DNA of 37,567 nt, from assembly GCA_030429955.1 (NCBI GenBank), contig JAUIGO010000027.1, positions 1 through 37,567 on the forward strand, written 5' to 3'. Each line of letters begins with the position of its first letter. The first letter of the stretch is position 1. Under the pieces are notes generated by a model that saw only the letters and a program-made list of their open reading frames with translations, had not been told where the DNA came from and did not search any database. The position numbers and the translations under genes are program-made. This DNA is from Bacteroidia bacterium. Lineage in GTDB: Bacteria; Bacteroidota; Bacteroidia; Flavobacteriales; Flavobacteriaceae. Shown piece after piece: positions 1 through 7,715 of this stretch.

Positions 1-6
1 TGGAAG

Positions 7-32
7 CATCCTGCATCACGCAGGATGTTTTT
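7..32 (+). terminator. Intrinsic terminator hairpin at left edge
   Basis: An 8-bp perfect stem (CATCCTGC at 7-14 with GCAGGATG at 20-27) closes a 5-nt loop and runs directly into five T residues. This is a canonical rho-independent terminator and probably ends a gene lying left of the window. Confidence 0.8.
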
Positions 33-110
33 GTATATAGGTTTTTCTGGTATAAAATCTTTGTCAATTTCAACGACCAATTACGACTACTACTTAACAA
101 ATTGTATAAA

Positions 111-1160
111 ATGGTTAAAAAACTTGATGCCAAAATCAATAAAGTGTATTTTATCAATAATTACACTTTAGTGCATATTCTTTCGGGTACAGGTAGCATT
201 GAGGTAGACTTTAAAAACTATACCGATTGGGAAGATAAAGCTATTTATCTCTCAAAAGGGCAGTATATTAAGTTTCTATCTGATGATTTTGTGGTGCGTC
301 TGATAGAGTTTCCTGATGAGATTTTGTTTCACTCCAAAGATGTTCGTGTTTTGTTTAAGCATCTTATTGCTTTAGGCTATATTAACTTTAAAGAGTGTTC
401 AGAATGTCAACATTATTTATCCAATACCATTTTTAATACTGAAAATCACAGTATTATTGACATCTCTGCCAAACAATGGTATTGGCAAAATCCGTTTCAG
501 GCTAACAAAGATGAGTACCAACTTATTTTTGATGCCAAAGACGTCATTGACCATGAATACACCAATAAATTAACCACAAGTGACTTAGTTAATTTTATTG
601 GTAATAATGGTTACGACGTTCAGCATTTAATCAAAGATAAGGTTGGCATTTCTATAAAAACAATGGTTACCAATAAAAAAATTTTAGAGAGCAAAAAAGA
701 AATAGCCTTTACCGATAAAAGTATTAAAGAAATTGCATACAGTCTCGGTTATAATGACCCTGCCTATTTTAATCGAGTATTTACAAATCATGTGCAACAA
801 AATCCAAATGAGTTTAGGGCTAATTATGATTTTCAAAACCGAGAAACCTTTATACAAGATATTATTGAGTTAATCCAATTGCATCATAAAACAGAGCATC
901 AATTAGAGTTTTATGCCCAACAAATGAACTTATCTGTAAAAACCCTATCAAAGAAAGTTAAAGACAAAATGAATATCTCTTTAGGGAAACTCATCAGGTT
1001 AGAACTTATAAATTCATCAAAGAAATTGCTTCTTAACGAGGCTACTATCCAAGATGTAGCTTTTAACTTAGGCTTTGAAGAGGTGAGTCATTTTTCCAAT
1101 TTCTTCAGCCATCAAACCGGAATGTCACCTTCCCAATTCAAACTTCAAAAAGTACAATAA
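111..1160 (+). CDS. AraC-family regulator with two C-terminal HTH domains
   Basis: Predicted transcriptional regulator of 349 residues. The N-terminal ~130 residues look like a small sensor domain. Two separate AraC-type HTH regions follow: the first (about 165-240) has the IKEIAYSLGYNDPAYFNRVF signature, the second (about 265-349) has IQDVAFNLGFEEVSHFSNFF and ends in the usual GMSPSQFK. A normal AraC protein has one such region, so this one carries a duplication. An upstream in-frame TTG at 102 is possible, but ATG 111 is preferred because it is a standard start and loses only three residues. The following small genes run in the same direction and are plausible targets; that is inference from position. 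The effector is unknown. Confidence 0.85.
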   Translation: MVKKLDAKINKVYFINNYTLVHILSGTGSIEVDFKNYTDWEDKAIYLSKGQYIKFLSDDFVVRLIEFPDEILFHSKDVRVLFKHLIALGYINFKECSECQHYLSNTIFNTENHSIIDISAKQWYWQNPFQANKDEYQLIFDAKDVIDHEYTNKLTTSDLVNFIGNNGYDVQHLIKDKVGISIKTMVTNKKILESKKEIAFTDKSIKEIAYSLGYNDPAYFNRVFTNHVQQNPNEFRANYDFQNRETFIQDIIELIQLHHKTEHQLEFYAQQMNLSVKTLSKKVKDKMNISLGKLIRLELINSSKKLLLNEATIQDVAFNLGFEEVSHFSNFFSHQTGMSPSQFKLQKVQ

Positions 1161-1251
1161 ATAGCGCTTTTTTCGCAAACATTTACTTGTGGTTCATCCA
1201 GATATTTGCAATGTAATTACAAACAATTTGTTTAACATTAAAATATAACGT

Positions 1252-1605
1252 ATGAATATTAAAACATTAGCAACAAACATGGATAACCTTGTGGCTCATG
1301 GTGGTATTGTAGATGCTGTAAAAGAGTTTTTTGCAGATGATGCAACCACATCAGATTACAACGGTTTAGAAACTACCAATAAAACACAAATGGTAGAAAA
1401 AATGGAAGGTTTTGCAAATGCTATAGCGCATGTAAATAGCATCACGCATCATCATACCATTGTAGATGGAAATGTCACAGCTTCAGAGTTTACTTTTGAC
1501 TTTGACATGAAAGACAGCAGCAAAATTTATTGGCACGAAATCATTCGCCGCATTTGGAATGAAGAAGGCAAAGTAATTCACGAAGAATATTTTAACGCAC
1601 AATAA
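1252..1605 (+). CDS. SnoaL/NTF2-like small protein
   Basis: A 117-residue cytosolic protein with the size and pattern of the SnoaL-like/NTF2 fold: N-terminal helices, an early FF-ADDA segment typical of the first strand-turn, then alternating beta strands ending in IYWHEIIRRIWNEEGKVIHEEYF. Members of this fold bind small hydrophobic ligands or act as isomerases, but nothing in the sequence identifies a substrate. It starts about 90 bp after the AraC regulator and its stop is one base from the ATG of the next gene, so the two are almost certainly co-transcribed. The fold call is fairly safe; function is unknown. Confidence 0.75.
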   Translation: MNIKTLATNMDNLVAHGGIVDAVKEFFADDATTSDYNGLETTNKTQMVEKMEGFANAIAHVNSITHHHTIVDGNVTASEFTFDFDMKDSSKIYWHEIIRRIWNEEGKVIHEEYFNAQ

Positions 1606-1606
1606 C

Positions 1607-1960
1607 ATGAAGTTTCGATTCATTTCTCCAACACTTCATGGTGTTGCCGATTATTCAGCAGGCTTTGGTCTTATTCTAGCACCTTTCATTTTAGGTCTGG
1701 GTAAAACTAATGTCGCTGCACTTTGGATTTCAGTTATTACGGGCTTAGCAGTTATAGTCGTTAGTCTGTTAACCGATTATAAACTTGGTGCTTTTAGGAA
1801 AATACCATTTCAAGGACACCTAGCTATCGATTTAGTCGTAGCTATCACCTTTATGATTCTTCCATTTGCACTAGGCTTTGTAGGAATTGAAGCCAATTAC
1901 TACTTATTTAATGCTGCTGTTGTGTTTACAGTGGTAGCCTTAAGTGAAAACGATTATTAA
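1607..1960 (+). CDS. Four-helix inner-membrane protein (SPW-repeat-like)
   Basis: A 117-residue, very hydrophobic protein with about four membrane segments: roughly 12-30, 35-55, 70-90 and 95-112. It has the short motif LHGVADYSAG near the N-terminus, and an aspartate-containing HLAIDLVV segment begins the second half, so the two halves look like an internal duplication. This resembles SPW-repeat-type small membrane proteins of Bacteroidota and Actinobacteria. It lies one base downstream of the NTF2-like gene (translational coupling likely). Function unknown; context of a regulator-led cluster with thiol/stress-type genes suggests a stress role, but this is inference. Confidence 0.65.
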   Translation: MKFRFISPTLHGVADYSAGFGLILAPFILGLGKTNVAALWISVITGLAVIVVSLLTDYKLGAFRKIPFQGHLAIDLVVAITFMILPFALGFVGIEANYYLFNAAVVFTVVALSENDY

Positions 1961-1987
1961 TACTCAAAACAATTAAATTTTATAAAA

Positions 1988-2461
1988 ATGAAAAACATAA
2001 TAAAAACAACAATATTAATGGTAGCTTTTACTGTTGCTACACTAACATTTGCACAAGACAATAAAGCAAATAATATAGACAATAGTAATATTGCTTTACA
2101 AGGTTATAGTCCTGTATCTTATTTAGATTTGGGCATTGCTCAAAAAGGAGTGAAACAATACAAATCAGAATACCAAAAAGTAGTGCACTACTTTACATCA
2201 GCAGAGCAAAAAGCAACTTTTGACAAAAACCCTAATAAGTATGTGCCTCAATATGGTGGTTTCTGCGCTTTTGGCATATATGCTGGAGCAAAGTTTAGAC
2301 CAGACCCAAACAAATTCATTGTAAAAGACGGTAAATATTTCTTGTACCTGTACAATTTAGAATTGGATGCACAACAATTATGGTTGGCAGAAAACAACCA
2401 CAGCAAACTGGTTTCAGTTGCCAATACCAATTGGGAAAAATTAAGTAAAACACATAATTAA
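1988..2461 (+). CDS. Exported YHS-domain protein
   Basis: A 157-residue protein with a clear signal peptide (MKN..KTTILMVAFTVATLTFAQ, cleavage near residue 22) followed by a YHS-type domain. The recognisable elements are ALQGYSPVSYLD, then HYFTSAEQKATFDKNPNKYVPQYGGFCAFGIYAG, then a C-terminal segment with LYNLELDAQQLWL. YHS domains are short metal- or cofactor-associated modules, usually periplasmic in this architecture. The conserved PQYGGFCAFG segment contains the single cysteine and is the best candidate functional site. It sits 27 bp after the small membrane gene in the same orientation and is followed by a hairpin terminator, so it probably ends the operon. Confidence 0.85.
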   Translation: MKNIIKTTILMVAFTVATLTFAQDNKANNIDNSNIALQGYSPVSYLDLGIAQKGVKQYKSEYQKVVHYFTSAEQKATFDKNPNKYVPQYGGFCAFGIYAGAKFRPDPNKFIVKDGKYFLYLYNLELDAQQLWLAENNHSKLVSVANTNWEKLSKTHN

Positions 2462-2468
2462 TAGCATG

Positions 2469-2516
2469 AAGCATCTGTGAGCATTATTCGCCAAAGGAGT
2501 TTGCAGATGCTTTTTT
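2469..2516 (+). terminator. Hairpin terminator after YHS gene
   Basis: AAGCATCTG (2469-2477) pairs perfectly with CAGATGCTT (2504-2512) around a 26-nt loop, then runs into T residues. It begins within 10 bp of the YHS stop. The possible GTG start at 2477 of the next frame falls inside the stem, supporting the later ATG at 2531 as the real start. Confidence 0.7.
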
Positions 2517-2530
2517 ATAAAACAATAAAT

Positions 2531-3067
2531 ATGAAAACAATAACAGTCCCAACAAAAGATATGGTAGATGATACCTCTAAAAGTATTTTTGAAACACTAA
2601 CAAAACAAATAGGCATGCTGCCAAATGTGTATGCTGTAGCTGGCTACTCGTCCGAGAGTTTGGCTATGCACATCAACATGACTAATAAGGCTGGCAAAGG
2701 CAGTTTTACCAATAAAGAAATTGAAGCCATAAAACTGGCAGTATCTGAAGTAAATGGTTGCCATTATTGTCTGTCTGCACATACAGCCATTGCTAAAATG
2801 CATGGCTTTACTGATGCTGATGCTTTATCATTCAGAGAATTAACAAGTACAAATCATAAACTTAATGTACTTACCAACTTAGCCGCAGATATGGTGGTAA
2901 ATAAAGGTCGAGCAACAGAGGAAATGTTAACCGATTTCTTCAATTTGGGCTATACCGAAAAAGCTCTGGTAGATTTAGTACTAGTAATTACTGATATTAC
3001 CTTCACCAATTATTTAAACGAAGTGGCCAATGTGCCTATAGATTTTCCAGAAGTTGAGTTGATTTAA
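2531..3067 (+). CDS. Carboxymuconolactone decarboxylase / AhpD-like protein
   Basis: A 178-residue protein of the CMD/AhpD fold. The diagnostic E-x6-C-x2-C-x3-H active-site motif is present as EVNGCHYCLSAH, followed by TAIAKMHGFTDADAL, the usual helical continuation. In AhpD-type members the CxxC pair is redox active and a nearby histidine assists; peroxidase-like or gamma-lactone decarboxylation roles are both known in the superfamily, and the pattern here (uncharacterised peroxidase-related type) favours redox. Start ATG 2531 was chosen because an in-frame GTG 54 bp upstream lies in the preceding terminator stem. It has its own terminator directly downstream. Confidence 0.85.
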   Translation: MKTITVPTKDMVDDTSKSIFETLTKQIGMLPNVYAVAGYSSESLAMHINMTNKAGKGSFTNKEIEAIKLAVSEVNGCHYCLSAHTAIAKMHGFTDADALSFRELTSTNHKLNVLTNLAADMVVNKGRATEEMLTDFFNLGYTEKALVDLVLVITDITFTNYLNEVANVPIDFPEVELI

Positions 3068-3078
3068 GTTTAGTGTTA

Positions 3079-3117
3079 ACACCTTGCTGATTTTTTACAA
3101 AAGGCAGGGTGTTTTTT
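3079..3117 (+). terminator. Hairpin terminator after CMD-like gene
   Basis: ACACCTTGC (3079-3087) pairs with GCAGGGTGT (3104-3112) with one G-U pair, followed by six T residues. The stem starts 11 bp beyond the stop codon. Confidence 0.75.
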
Positions 3118-3129
3118 ATAATATTCAAT

Positions 3130-3516
3130 ATGAAAACAAAATTAATCATGACAGGCAGTGCCATGGCATTAGGGATTTTAGGAGCTATCCTTACTTTTAT
3201 GCCTCATGAAGTGACTGCATTTTTTAAGGTTGAAAATAATCAACTTAATATTCTTACACTCCAAATTTTAGGAGCTTTGTATTTAGGGTTCGCCATACTT
3301 AATTGGATGTCTAAAAACAACATTATTGGAGGTGTTTTTGGCAAACCCTTACTTATTGGTAATCTCATTCACTTTGTAGTGAGTGCAGTAGCTTTGCTTA
3401 AAGTAGTGCTATCAAAAGCTGAGAATCACTACACTATATTGCTAGCTCTTAGCTTGGTGTACTGTGTCCTAGCTTTAAGCTTTGCCAGTTTATTTTTTTC
3501 AAGCCCTAAAAAATAG
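3130..3516 (+). CDS. Small four-helix membrane protein, unknown
   Basis: A 128-residue membrane protein with four hydrophobic segments (about 5-25, 40-62, 72-95 and 98-122) and almost no hydrophilic loops. Size and topology resemble small DoxX-like or DUF-type flavobacterial membrane proteins, but no defining motif was recognised. The start is ATG 3130: an in-frame GTG at 3109 would lie inside the upstream terminator stem. It is followed 16 bp later by a GNAT acetyltransferase in the same direction, so the two may be a short operon. No function is assigned. Confidence 0.7.
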   Translation: MKTKLIMTGSAMALGILGAILTFMPHEVTAFFKVENNQLNILTLQILGALYLGFAILNWMSKNNIIGGVFGKPLLIGNLIHFVVSAVALLKVVLSKAENHYTILLALSLVYCVLALSFASLFFSSPKK

Positions 3517-3532
3517 AAACAAAAAAACAGCC

Positions 3533-4006
3533 ATGAGTATTGCTTTTAAAAGACTAACTGACATTAAACAATCAGACCTTATAGCACTAATGAACCACCC
3601 AATGGTGAGGCAGCACATGCCTTTACTTAAAGGCAATTTTAACGAAGCTGCCTGTGATGCTTTTATTGCCAACAAAGAATTGGTATGGGCACAACATGGT
3701 TATGGTATCTGGGCATTTATGGTCGATGGTGTTTTTGCAGGTTGGGGCGGCTTGCAGCCAGAAAACGGAGACGTTGATTTGGCTTTGGTATTGCATCCAA
3801 CATTTTGGGGAATGGGCAATCTTTTTTATAAAGAAATAATAAGAAATGCTTTTAATGACATCTCATTACCCTCTGTAACAGTGCTATTTCCACCTACCAG
3901 AACACGCATTCATGGCTTATTAAAACTAGGGTTTGAAACCGATGGCGAACTTACCATAGCCAATGAACGCTTTATCAGATACCGATTACAAAACTACAGA
4001 ACCTAA
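3533..4006 (+). CDS. GNAT-family N-acetyltransferase
   Basis: A 157-residue protein with the GNAT layout: AFKRLTDIKQSDLIALMNHPMVRQHMP at the N-terminus, a central strand pair GIWAFMVDGVFAGWGGLQPENG, the strand DLALVLHPTFWGMG in the acetyl-CoA region, and a C-terminal VLFPPTRTRIHGLLKLGFE matching the N-x-x-(A/S)xxLYxxLGF-type helix. The Q/R-x-x-G-x-G/A pyrophosphate loop is reduced to the weaker FWGMGN. Substrate cannot be told. ATG 3533 is preferred over an in-frame start at 3482 that would overlap the previous gene. Its 3' end overlaps the convergent DUF6266 gene by 21 bp. Confidence 0.75.
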   Translation: MSIAFKRLTDIKQSDLIALMNHPMVRQHMPLLKGNFNEAACDAFIANKELVWAQHGYGIWAFMVDGVFAGWGGLQPENGDVDLALVLHPTFWGMGNLFYKEIIRNAFNDISLPSVTVLFPPTRTRIHGLLKLGFETDGELTIANERFIRYRLQNYRT

Positions 4007-4621
4007 ATACCTACTCGTAGCTGATATTGCTTTACTGGCATTGCTAAAGGTAGCCCAAAGCTCTAAGGGTTGCCCAATAAAAGGCTCTGGAAGCGATAAG
4101 TGGCACTCGCCAAAAGTTCTAACAGCTGGTTCCACATAATACTCAAAAATTTGAAGGTTTGGTGCATAAATGACCACAAGCAATCCATCATCCGGATAAG
4201 CCATGGCTTGTGTAGAGTTATCGGTCCATTGCAAGGTTAAGGTATTGGTATTGGCATTTACCGTAGGGTTGCTGATTCCTGCTAGTTCTCCCATGCTAAT
4301 CAATACTTTAGGATACGTCATGCTAAAGCCTGTATTTGTGTATGTTACCGCTTCGGTAAGATGATAAGACATAGCTTTGTTATAAGGTGATGTTGTGACT
4401 TGATAGCCACCAAAAGTCTCACTTAATAAAGCTTTTATGGGATTTAAAAACTGAAGTACAAAAGCAAACTTATCGCGTTGGCGTTGCTGTGCTGCACTAG
4501 GTGCTTTGTTGGTTTTAGAGGGCGTAGTGCGCAGAATTTGTTTACCTCGCCATTGGGTGCCAACTACAGGGCCGACTTTGCCTGTAAACCCTCCTAAAAT
4601 ACCTTGGTTATATGTTCCCAT
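3986..4621 (-). CDS. DUF6266 family protein
   Basis: A 211-residue protein whose N-terminus, MGTYNQGILGGFTGKVGPVV followed by GTQWRGKQILRTTPS, is the hallmark of the Bacteroidota-specific DUF6266 family. The rest is predicted mostly beta, with segments such as YQVTTSPYNKAMSYHL and LTLQWTDNS suggesting fibronectin- or beta-sandwich-like domains. There is no signal peptide. The start is ATG 4621, because the signature begins there; a longer reading frame adds 19 unrelated residues. The family has no established function and is often found in accessory regions. It is read toward the GNAT gene, overlapping its end, and its upstream region holds palindromes. Confidence 0.85.
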   Translation of the reverse strand: MGTYNQGILGGFTGKVGPVVGTQWRGKQILRTTPSKTNKAPSAAQQRQRDKFAFVLQFLNPIKALLSETFGGYQVTTSPYNKAMSYHLTEAVTYTNTGFSMTYPKVLISMGELAGISNPTVNANTNTLTLQWTDNSTQAMAYPDDGLLVVIYAPNLQIFEYYVEPAVRTFGECHLSLPEPFIGQPLELWATFSNASKAISATSRYLGSVVL

Positions 4622-4756
4622 AAGATATACTGTTTTTATAAGATGGTTAAACCAGAGGCTAAGATAGTAAAAAAACAATTAAAAACACGATGAAATACAT
4701 ATTTTATCGATGAAGTGCATAAAATCATTTATTTTAGCTTTAGTTTGTTTCTGGTG

Positions 4757-4820
4757 TTCTTCGAGGATTCTTCGTGTTTTATCTGTAAATACAGTGATTT
4801 ATCGAATAATTCTCGAAGAA
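4757..4820. repeat. Imperfect 64-bp palindrome
   Basis: TTCTTCGAG (4757-4765) is the exact reverse complement of CTCGAAGAA (4812-4820). The interior adds the perfect small palindrome CTGTAAATACAG (4783-4794) at the centre and a partial ATTCTTCG/CGAATAAT match between them, so the whole unit could extrude as a long hairpin. Confidence 0.6.
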
Positions 4821-4822
4821 AG

Positions 4823-4841
4823 GTGGGAGGAGAGTGGGAGG
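4823..4841 (+). repeat. Phased G-rich direct repeat, 11-bp period
   Basis: GTGGGAGG occurs at 4823-4830 and again at 4834-4841, separated by 3 nt. The run is strikingly G-rich for this AT-rich DNA. A related doublet with identical spacing lies at 22839-22857. Confidence 0.6.
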
Positions 4842-4892
4842 AAGTAGCACATAAAAAATAATGTTATCCCTTTATACAAATCGATAAATGCG

Positions 4893-4900
4893 TATATTTG
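4893..4900 (+). promoter_or_regulatory. Bacteroidota -7 promoter box upstream of DUF6090 gene
   Basis: TATATTTG matches the TAnnTTTG -7 consensus exactly and lies 45 bp before the DUF6090 start. No clear -33 TTG was found at the expected distance. Confidence 0.4.
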
Positions 4901-4945
4901 TTAGTATATAATGAATTGTGCTTCATTATAACCAACCGCTAACCA

Positions 4946-5698
4946 ATGATAAAATTCTTTAGAAAAATACGCTACGACCTTATGGAAAAAAATAACGCTG
5001 GAAAGTATTTAAAGTATGCTATTGGAGAAATTGTTTTGGTCGTTATTGGAATTTTGATTGCGCTGAGTTTAAATAATTGGAATGAATCAAGGAAAAATGA
5101 GATAATTAAACAGCAGTTAATTGAAGACTTAATTGTAGAATTACAATCATCGAGGGTTATAATAAATGACGCTATTGCCCTTGGTGATTCTCTAATTGCA
5201 GACGGTCAATTGTATTTAAAACACATTGGATCTAAAGAATTGACAATTCAAATAGATTCACTGAAAAAACTTGGAGATTTTATAACATATGGTATTCCTT
5301 ATGATCTCAATTTACCAGTTTATGAAGATTCAAAATCGTCAGGCAGGCTTAGTATGATTAATAATAAGAAAGTACTAATACTTTACGCTCAGATAATGTC
5401 TGCCGACATTGGCGGAAGTATTCACCGTAAAATTAGTAATGATATGTATTATAATGGTTCTGACTGGGAACTAAGAAAAGAAATAGGATTAAGCGAAATT
5501 TTATCTACGCCTAATGAAATGATACCTGAAAGATTTAGATTAACTGAAAAAGAATTTTTGGAAATCCTTGCACGTTCTTCTACGTTTGCCACGTTAAATA
5601 ATTCTTTACAGATGAAAGTTGTAAGGATTAATTATATGAATAGAATAAGCAATGGAATGACAGAAGTTATTGGATTACTTGAAGAAGAAAAAAAGTAA
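4946..5698 (+). CDS. DUF6090 family membrane protein
   Basis: A 250-residue protein with the DUF6090 N-terminal signature: MIKFFRKIRYDLMEKNNAGK, then YLKYAIGEIVLVVIGILIAL containing the single membrane segment (about 25-43), then NNWNESRKNE. The remaining ~200 residues are helical and charged, presumably one soluble domain; which side of the membrane is not certain. The family is widespread in marine Flavobacteriia, often with many copies per genome, and has no established function. It stands alone with a promoter-like box 46 bp upstream and the remnant of a transposase 60 bp downstream. Confidence 0.88.
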   Translation: MIKFFRKIRYDLMEKNNAGKYLKYAIGEIVLVVIGILIALSLNNWNESRKNEIIKQQLIEDLIVELQSSRVIINDAIALGDSLIADGQLYLKHIGSKELTIQIDSLKKLGDFITYGIPYDLNLPVYEDSKSSGRLSMINNKKVLILYAQIMSADIGGSIHRKISNDMYYNGSDWELRKEIGLSEILSTPNEMIPERFRLTEKEFLEILARSSTFATLNNSLQMKVVRINYMNRISNGMTEVIGLLEEEKK

Positions 5699-5758
5699 TC
5701 TTAAGTTATAAAAAATAACGAAAGCACAACAAAGAACTGAGTTAAAAAACAAGCAATT

Positions 5759-5914
5759 TTAAGCTAATTTAGAAACAAAGTTTTCATCATATGGCAAGCC
5801 ACTTTTTGCAATTGCGAAAGCCTGTTTTAGTAACTTATTTGCAACAGCTATTAAGGTCCGTTTTTTACTCTTTTCCTTTGTTACAATTCGTTCGTAACAC
5901 AAACACGTTGGCAG
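5759..5914 (-). pseudogene. 3' remnant of an IS110-type transposase
   Basis: Reading the reverse strand in one frame gives an uninterrupted C-terminal fragment with CYERIVTKEKSKKRTLIAVA followed by NKLLKQAFAIAKSGLPYDEN and a TAA stop at 5759-5761. The YERLVxKGKxKKxAxxAVANKLxKQAFAxxKSGxPYDEN pattern is typical of the end of IS110-family transposases. Only about 50 codons remain; the rest is replaced by the start of the next gene 12 bp away. It is a decayed fragment, not functional, and evidence of past IS activity here. The family name rests on motif recall and is fairly but not fully certain. Confidence 0.75.
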
Positions 5915-5925
5915 TAATTTAACAA

Positions 5926-6828
5926 ATGAACCAGAATAGTATCCATACCATTATTTTAATAGCATTGCTGCTTATCCTACCACTTTCTGTATTTGCCCAC
6001 CCAACCGGAAATATGATAACAGTTGGAGATCATGTGCTTTGGTCATATATCAATCCAATTGACGACCCATACCATAAAGCCTGTGTCATGATTTGGAACA
6101 AAGGTTCACAGCCTAAACTGTTCATTCAGTCTGATTATCCTGCAAGTGATTTTATGCTTTATAACGACCAAGATGAAATCTACATTATAGAAAGAAGGCA
6201 CTTGCAAGCAACACAAGATTTTGAGGTTAGAGTATTGAAAACAACTGTTGGAACAAAGCCAAAAGTAATCTGGAATTGGTTCAAGGACGAATGGCGAGTT
6301 GGCGAAGGTGGCTTTTATATGCTTTCTGACAATCAAATGGTCTTTGGTAAGTATCCAGAAATATATAGTTTAAAAAAAGGCGAAAAACCTATTAAATACT
6401 TTAATTTTGATCAACCCATTAACAGAATAAGAGCTGTTGAAAACAATCAAATCCTTATATTGAATGAAAATAGCTGTTACTTGACGAAACAAAACGGCAC
6501 CATTTTAAGACAATGGCAAAAGTTGATAGACAACGAAGTAAAAAACGCGCCTTTAAATAGAAACCAATTTTTTGATGCAGATTATAAAAATGGACAATTA
6601 CTTTTGGCTTATTGGGGCAAACGGTCTTTCGAGCTAGTAGGTGAAAGAGGCGTGCAACAAACGATATTTCAACAAGCAGGACCGTTCACGCCACATTGGG
6701 TAGCTTTTTTAGGGAACGAAAAACTACTGTTTTCATCCCAACTGATTTTTGACAGAAGTACACCCAAGCCCAATTTGGTCTTAATGAATGAGAAAAATGA
6801 CACAGAAGTACTATGGTACGTACAATGA
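5926..6828 (+). CDS. Exported beta-propeller-like protein, unknown
   Basis: A 300-residue protein with a signal peptide (hydrophobic segment about 9-24, cleavage near VFA-HP). The mature part is rich in short beta repeats of the form LFIQSDYPASDFMLYNDQDE, ILILNENSCYLTKQNG and QLLLAYWGKRSFELVGERG, each about 40-50 residues apart, which suggests a propeller with several blades. No catalytic motif or known family was recognised. The stop codon overlaps the ATG of the following TraB/GumN-like gene (ATGA), indicating translational coupling and a shared job in the periplasm or cell surface. It begins just after a transposase remnant, consistent with acquisition. Confidence 0.6.
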   Translation: MNQNSIHTIILIALLLILPLSVFAHPTGNMITVGDHVLWSYINPIDDPYHKACVMIWNKGSQPKLFIQSDYPASDFMLYNDQDEIYIIERRHLQATQDFEVRVLKTTVGTKPKVIWNWFKDEWRVGEGGFYMLSDNQMVFGKYPEIYSLKKGEKPIKYFNFDQPINRIRAVENNQILILNENSCYLTKQNGTILRQWQKLIDNEVKNAPLNRNQFFDADYKNGQLLLAYWGKRSFELVGERGVQQTIFQQAGPFTPHWVAFLGNEKLLFSSQLIFDRSTPKPNLVLMNEKNDTEVLWYVQ

Positions 6829-7706
6829 ACAGCATAGTCAGGACACTATTTTATGTCTTCTTTTTTTCGTTTCATTTTGTATCTGCTCAAAATGAAACAA
6901 GTACCGATACATTGAACACGGTATTATTTAAAGTGACATCTTCTAAAAATGATAACGTTTCTTATCTGTTTGGCACACACCACGCTTTTGGAAAATCTTT
7001 TTTTGACGCTTTGGTAAACGCCAACCAAGCCTTGGACAGTTGCGAATTGATGATAAAAGAAAACCTGAATATTCCTGGTCATTTGGCAGAAGACATCATA
7101 AATAGCAGAACAACCAGAACAAAATGGCATACATACTTAAAAAAAGATGACTTACTATTTGTACAAAACCTGTTCGCTTCCAGCCCAACCGATTTTGATA
7201 AGATAACACCAACAGAAATGTATGCTTTTCTAAACAGATATTTCAAACAACAAGTTTGTTTGGCAAAAGATCCAGCCGATACCTCACTTTCTTTGGATGA
7301 CTATATAGCCTTTAAAGCGAAACAGAAAAACATAAAATTAGTTGGACTTGAAACTATAGAAGAGCAAATAGCACTCATCAACAAAGACGTAGAAGGCATG
7401 CCTCGAAGAAATCATAAAAGAAGGCTATCGAATATAATTGACAAAATCAGAACAAAAAATGACAATGACTGTACAGAAACCGATTGGTACAGCCGAATGC
7501 AAATTGACTATCAATTAAATAAACCCTGTAGAAACACACTTGTCCTGACCGACCGAAACAATAAATGGATAAGGGATATCAAGAATTTTCTTGAAACAAA
7601 TAATTGTTTTATTGCAGTCGGATTAAGTCATTTAATGTACGAATGTGGGTTGATAAACCAATTGAAAGAACTGGGCTATATAATTACACCTATAAAAGTA
7701 AAATAA
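6825..7706 (+). CDS. TraB/GumN family protein, exported
   Basis: A 293-residue protein of the TraB/GumN (Tiki-like) superfamily. After a signal peptide (about 1-22) comes the first conserved motif YLFGTHHAFG, matching the GxxH element, a helical middle region, and the C-terminal FIAVGLSHLMYECGLINQLK followed by ELGYIITPI, matching the VGAGHLxGxxGLxxxLxxxGY hallmark with the active-site histidine. Relatives such as Tiki act as metalloproteases, so a periplasmic peptidase role is plausible but unproven. ATG 6825 is preferred because it forms an ATGA overlap with the upstream stop; an in-frame ATG at 6813 is also possible. Confidence 0.85.
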   Translation: MNSIVRTLFYVFFFSFHFVSAQNETSTDTLNTVLFKVTSSKNDNVSYLFGTHHAFGKSFFDALVNANQALDSCELMIKENLNIPGHLAEDIINSRTTRTKWHTYLKKDDLLFVQNLFASSPTDFDKITPTEMYAFLNRYFKQQVCLAKDPADTSLSLDDYIAFKAKQKNIKLVGLETIEEQIALINKDVEGMPRRNHKRRLSNIIDKIRTKNDNDCTETDWYSRMQIDYQLNKPCRNTLVLTDRNNKWIRDIKNFLETNNCFIAVGLSHLMYECGLINQLKELGYIITPIKVK

Positions 7707-7715
7707 ACAATTACC

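Larger units (their letters stand above)
4622..4945. other. 324-bp intergenic region with palindromes and G-rich phased repeat
   Basis: No gene is visible. The region contains a segment resembling the haloperoxidase upstream motif (4701-4720), an imperfect 64-bp palindrome (4757-4820), a G-rich 11-bp-period direct repeat (4823-4841) and a promoter-like box (4893-4900). It marks the left edge of an accessory stretch. Confidence 0.6.

Noticed and set aside
1201..1208. GATATTTG as a promoter for the NTF2-like gene
   Set aside because: One mismatch to TAnnTTTG and no -33 TTG at the correct distance.
2477..2530. Upstream GTG extension of the CMD-like gene
   Set aside because: The codon lies inside a terminator stem and the added residues match no part of the family.
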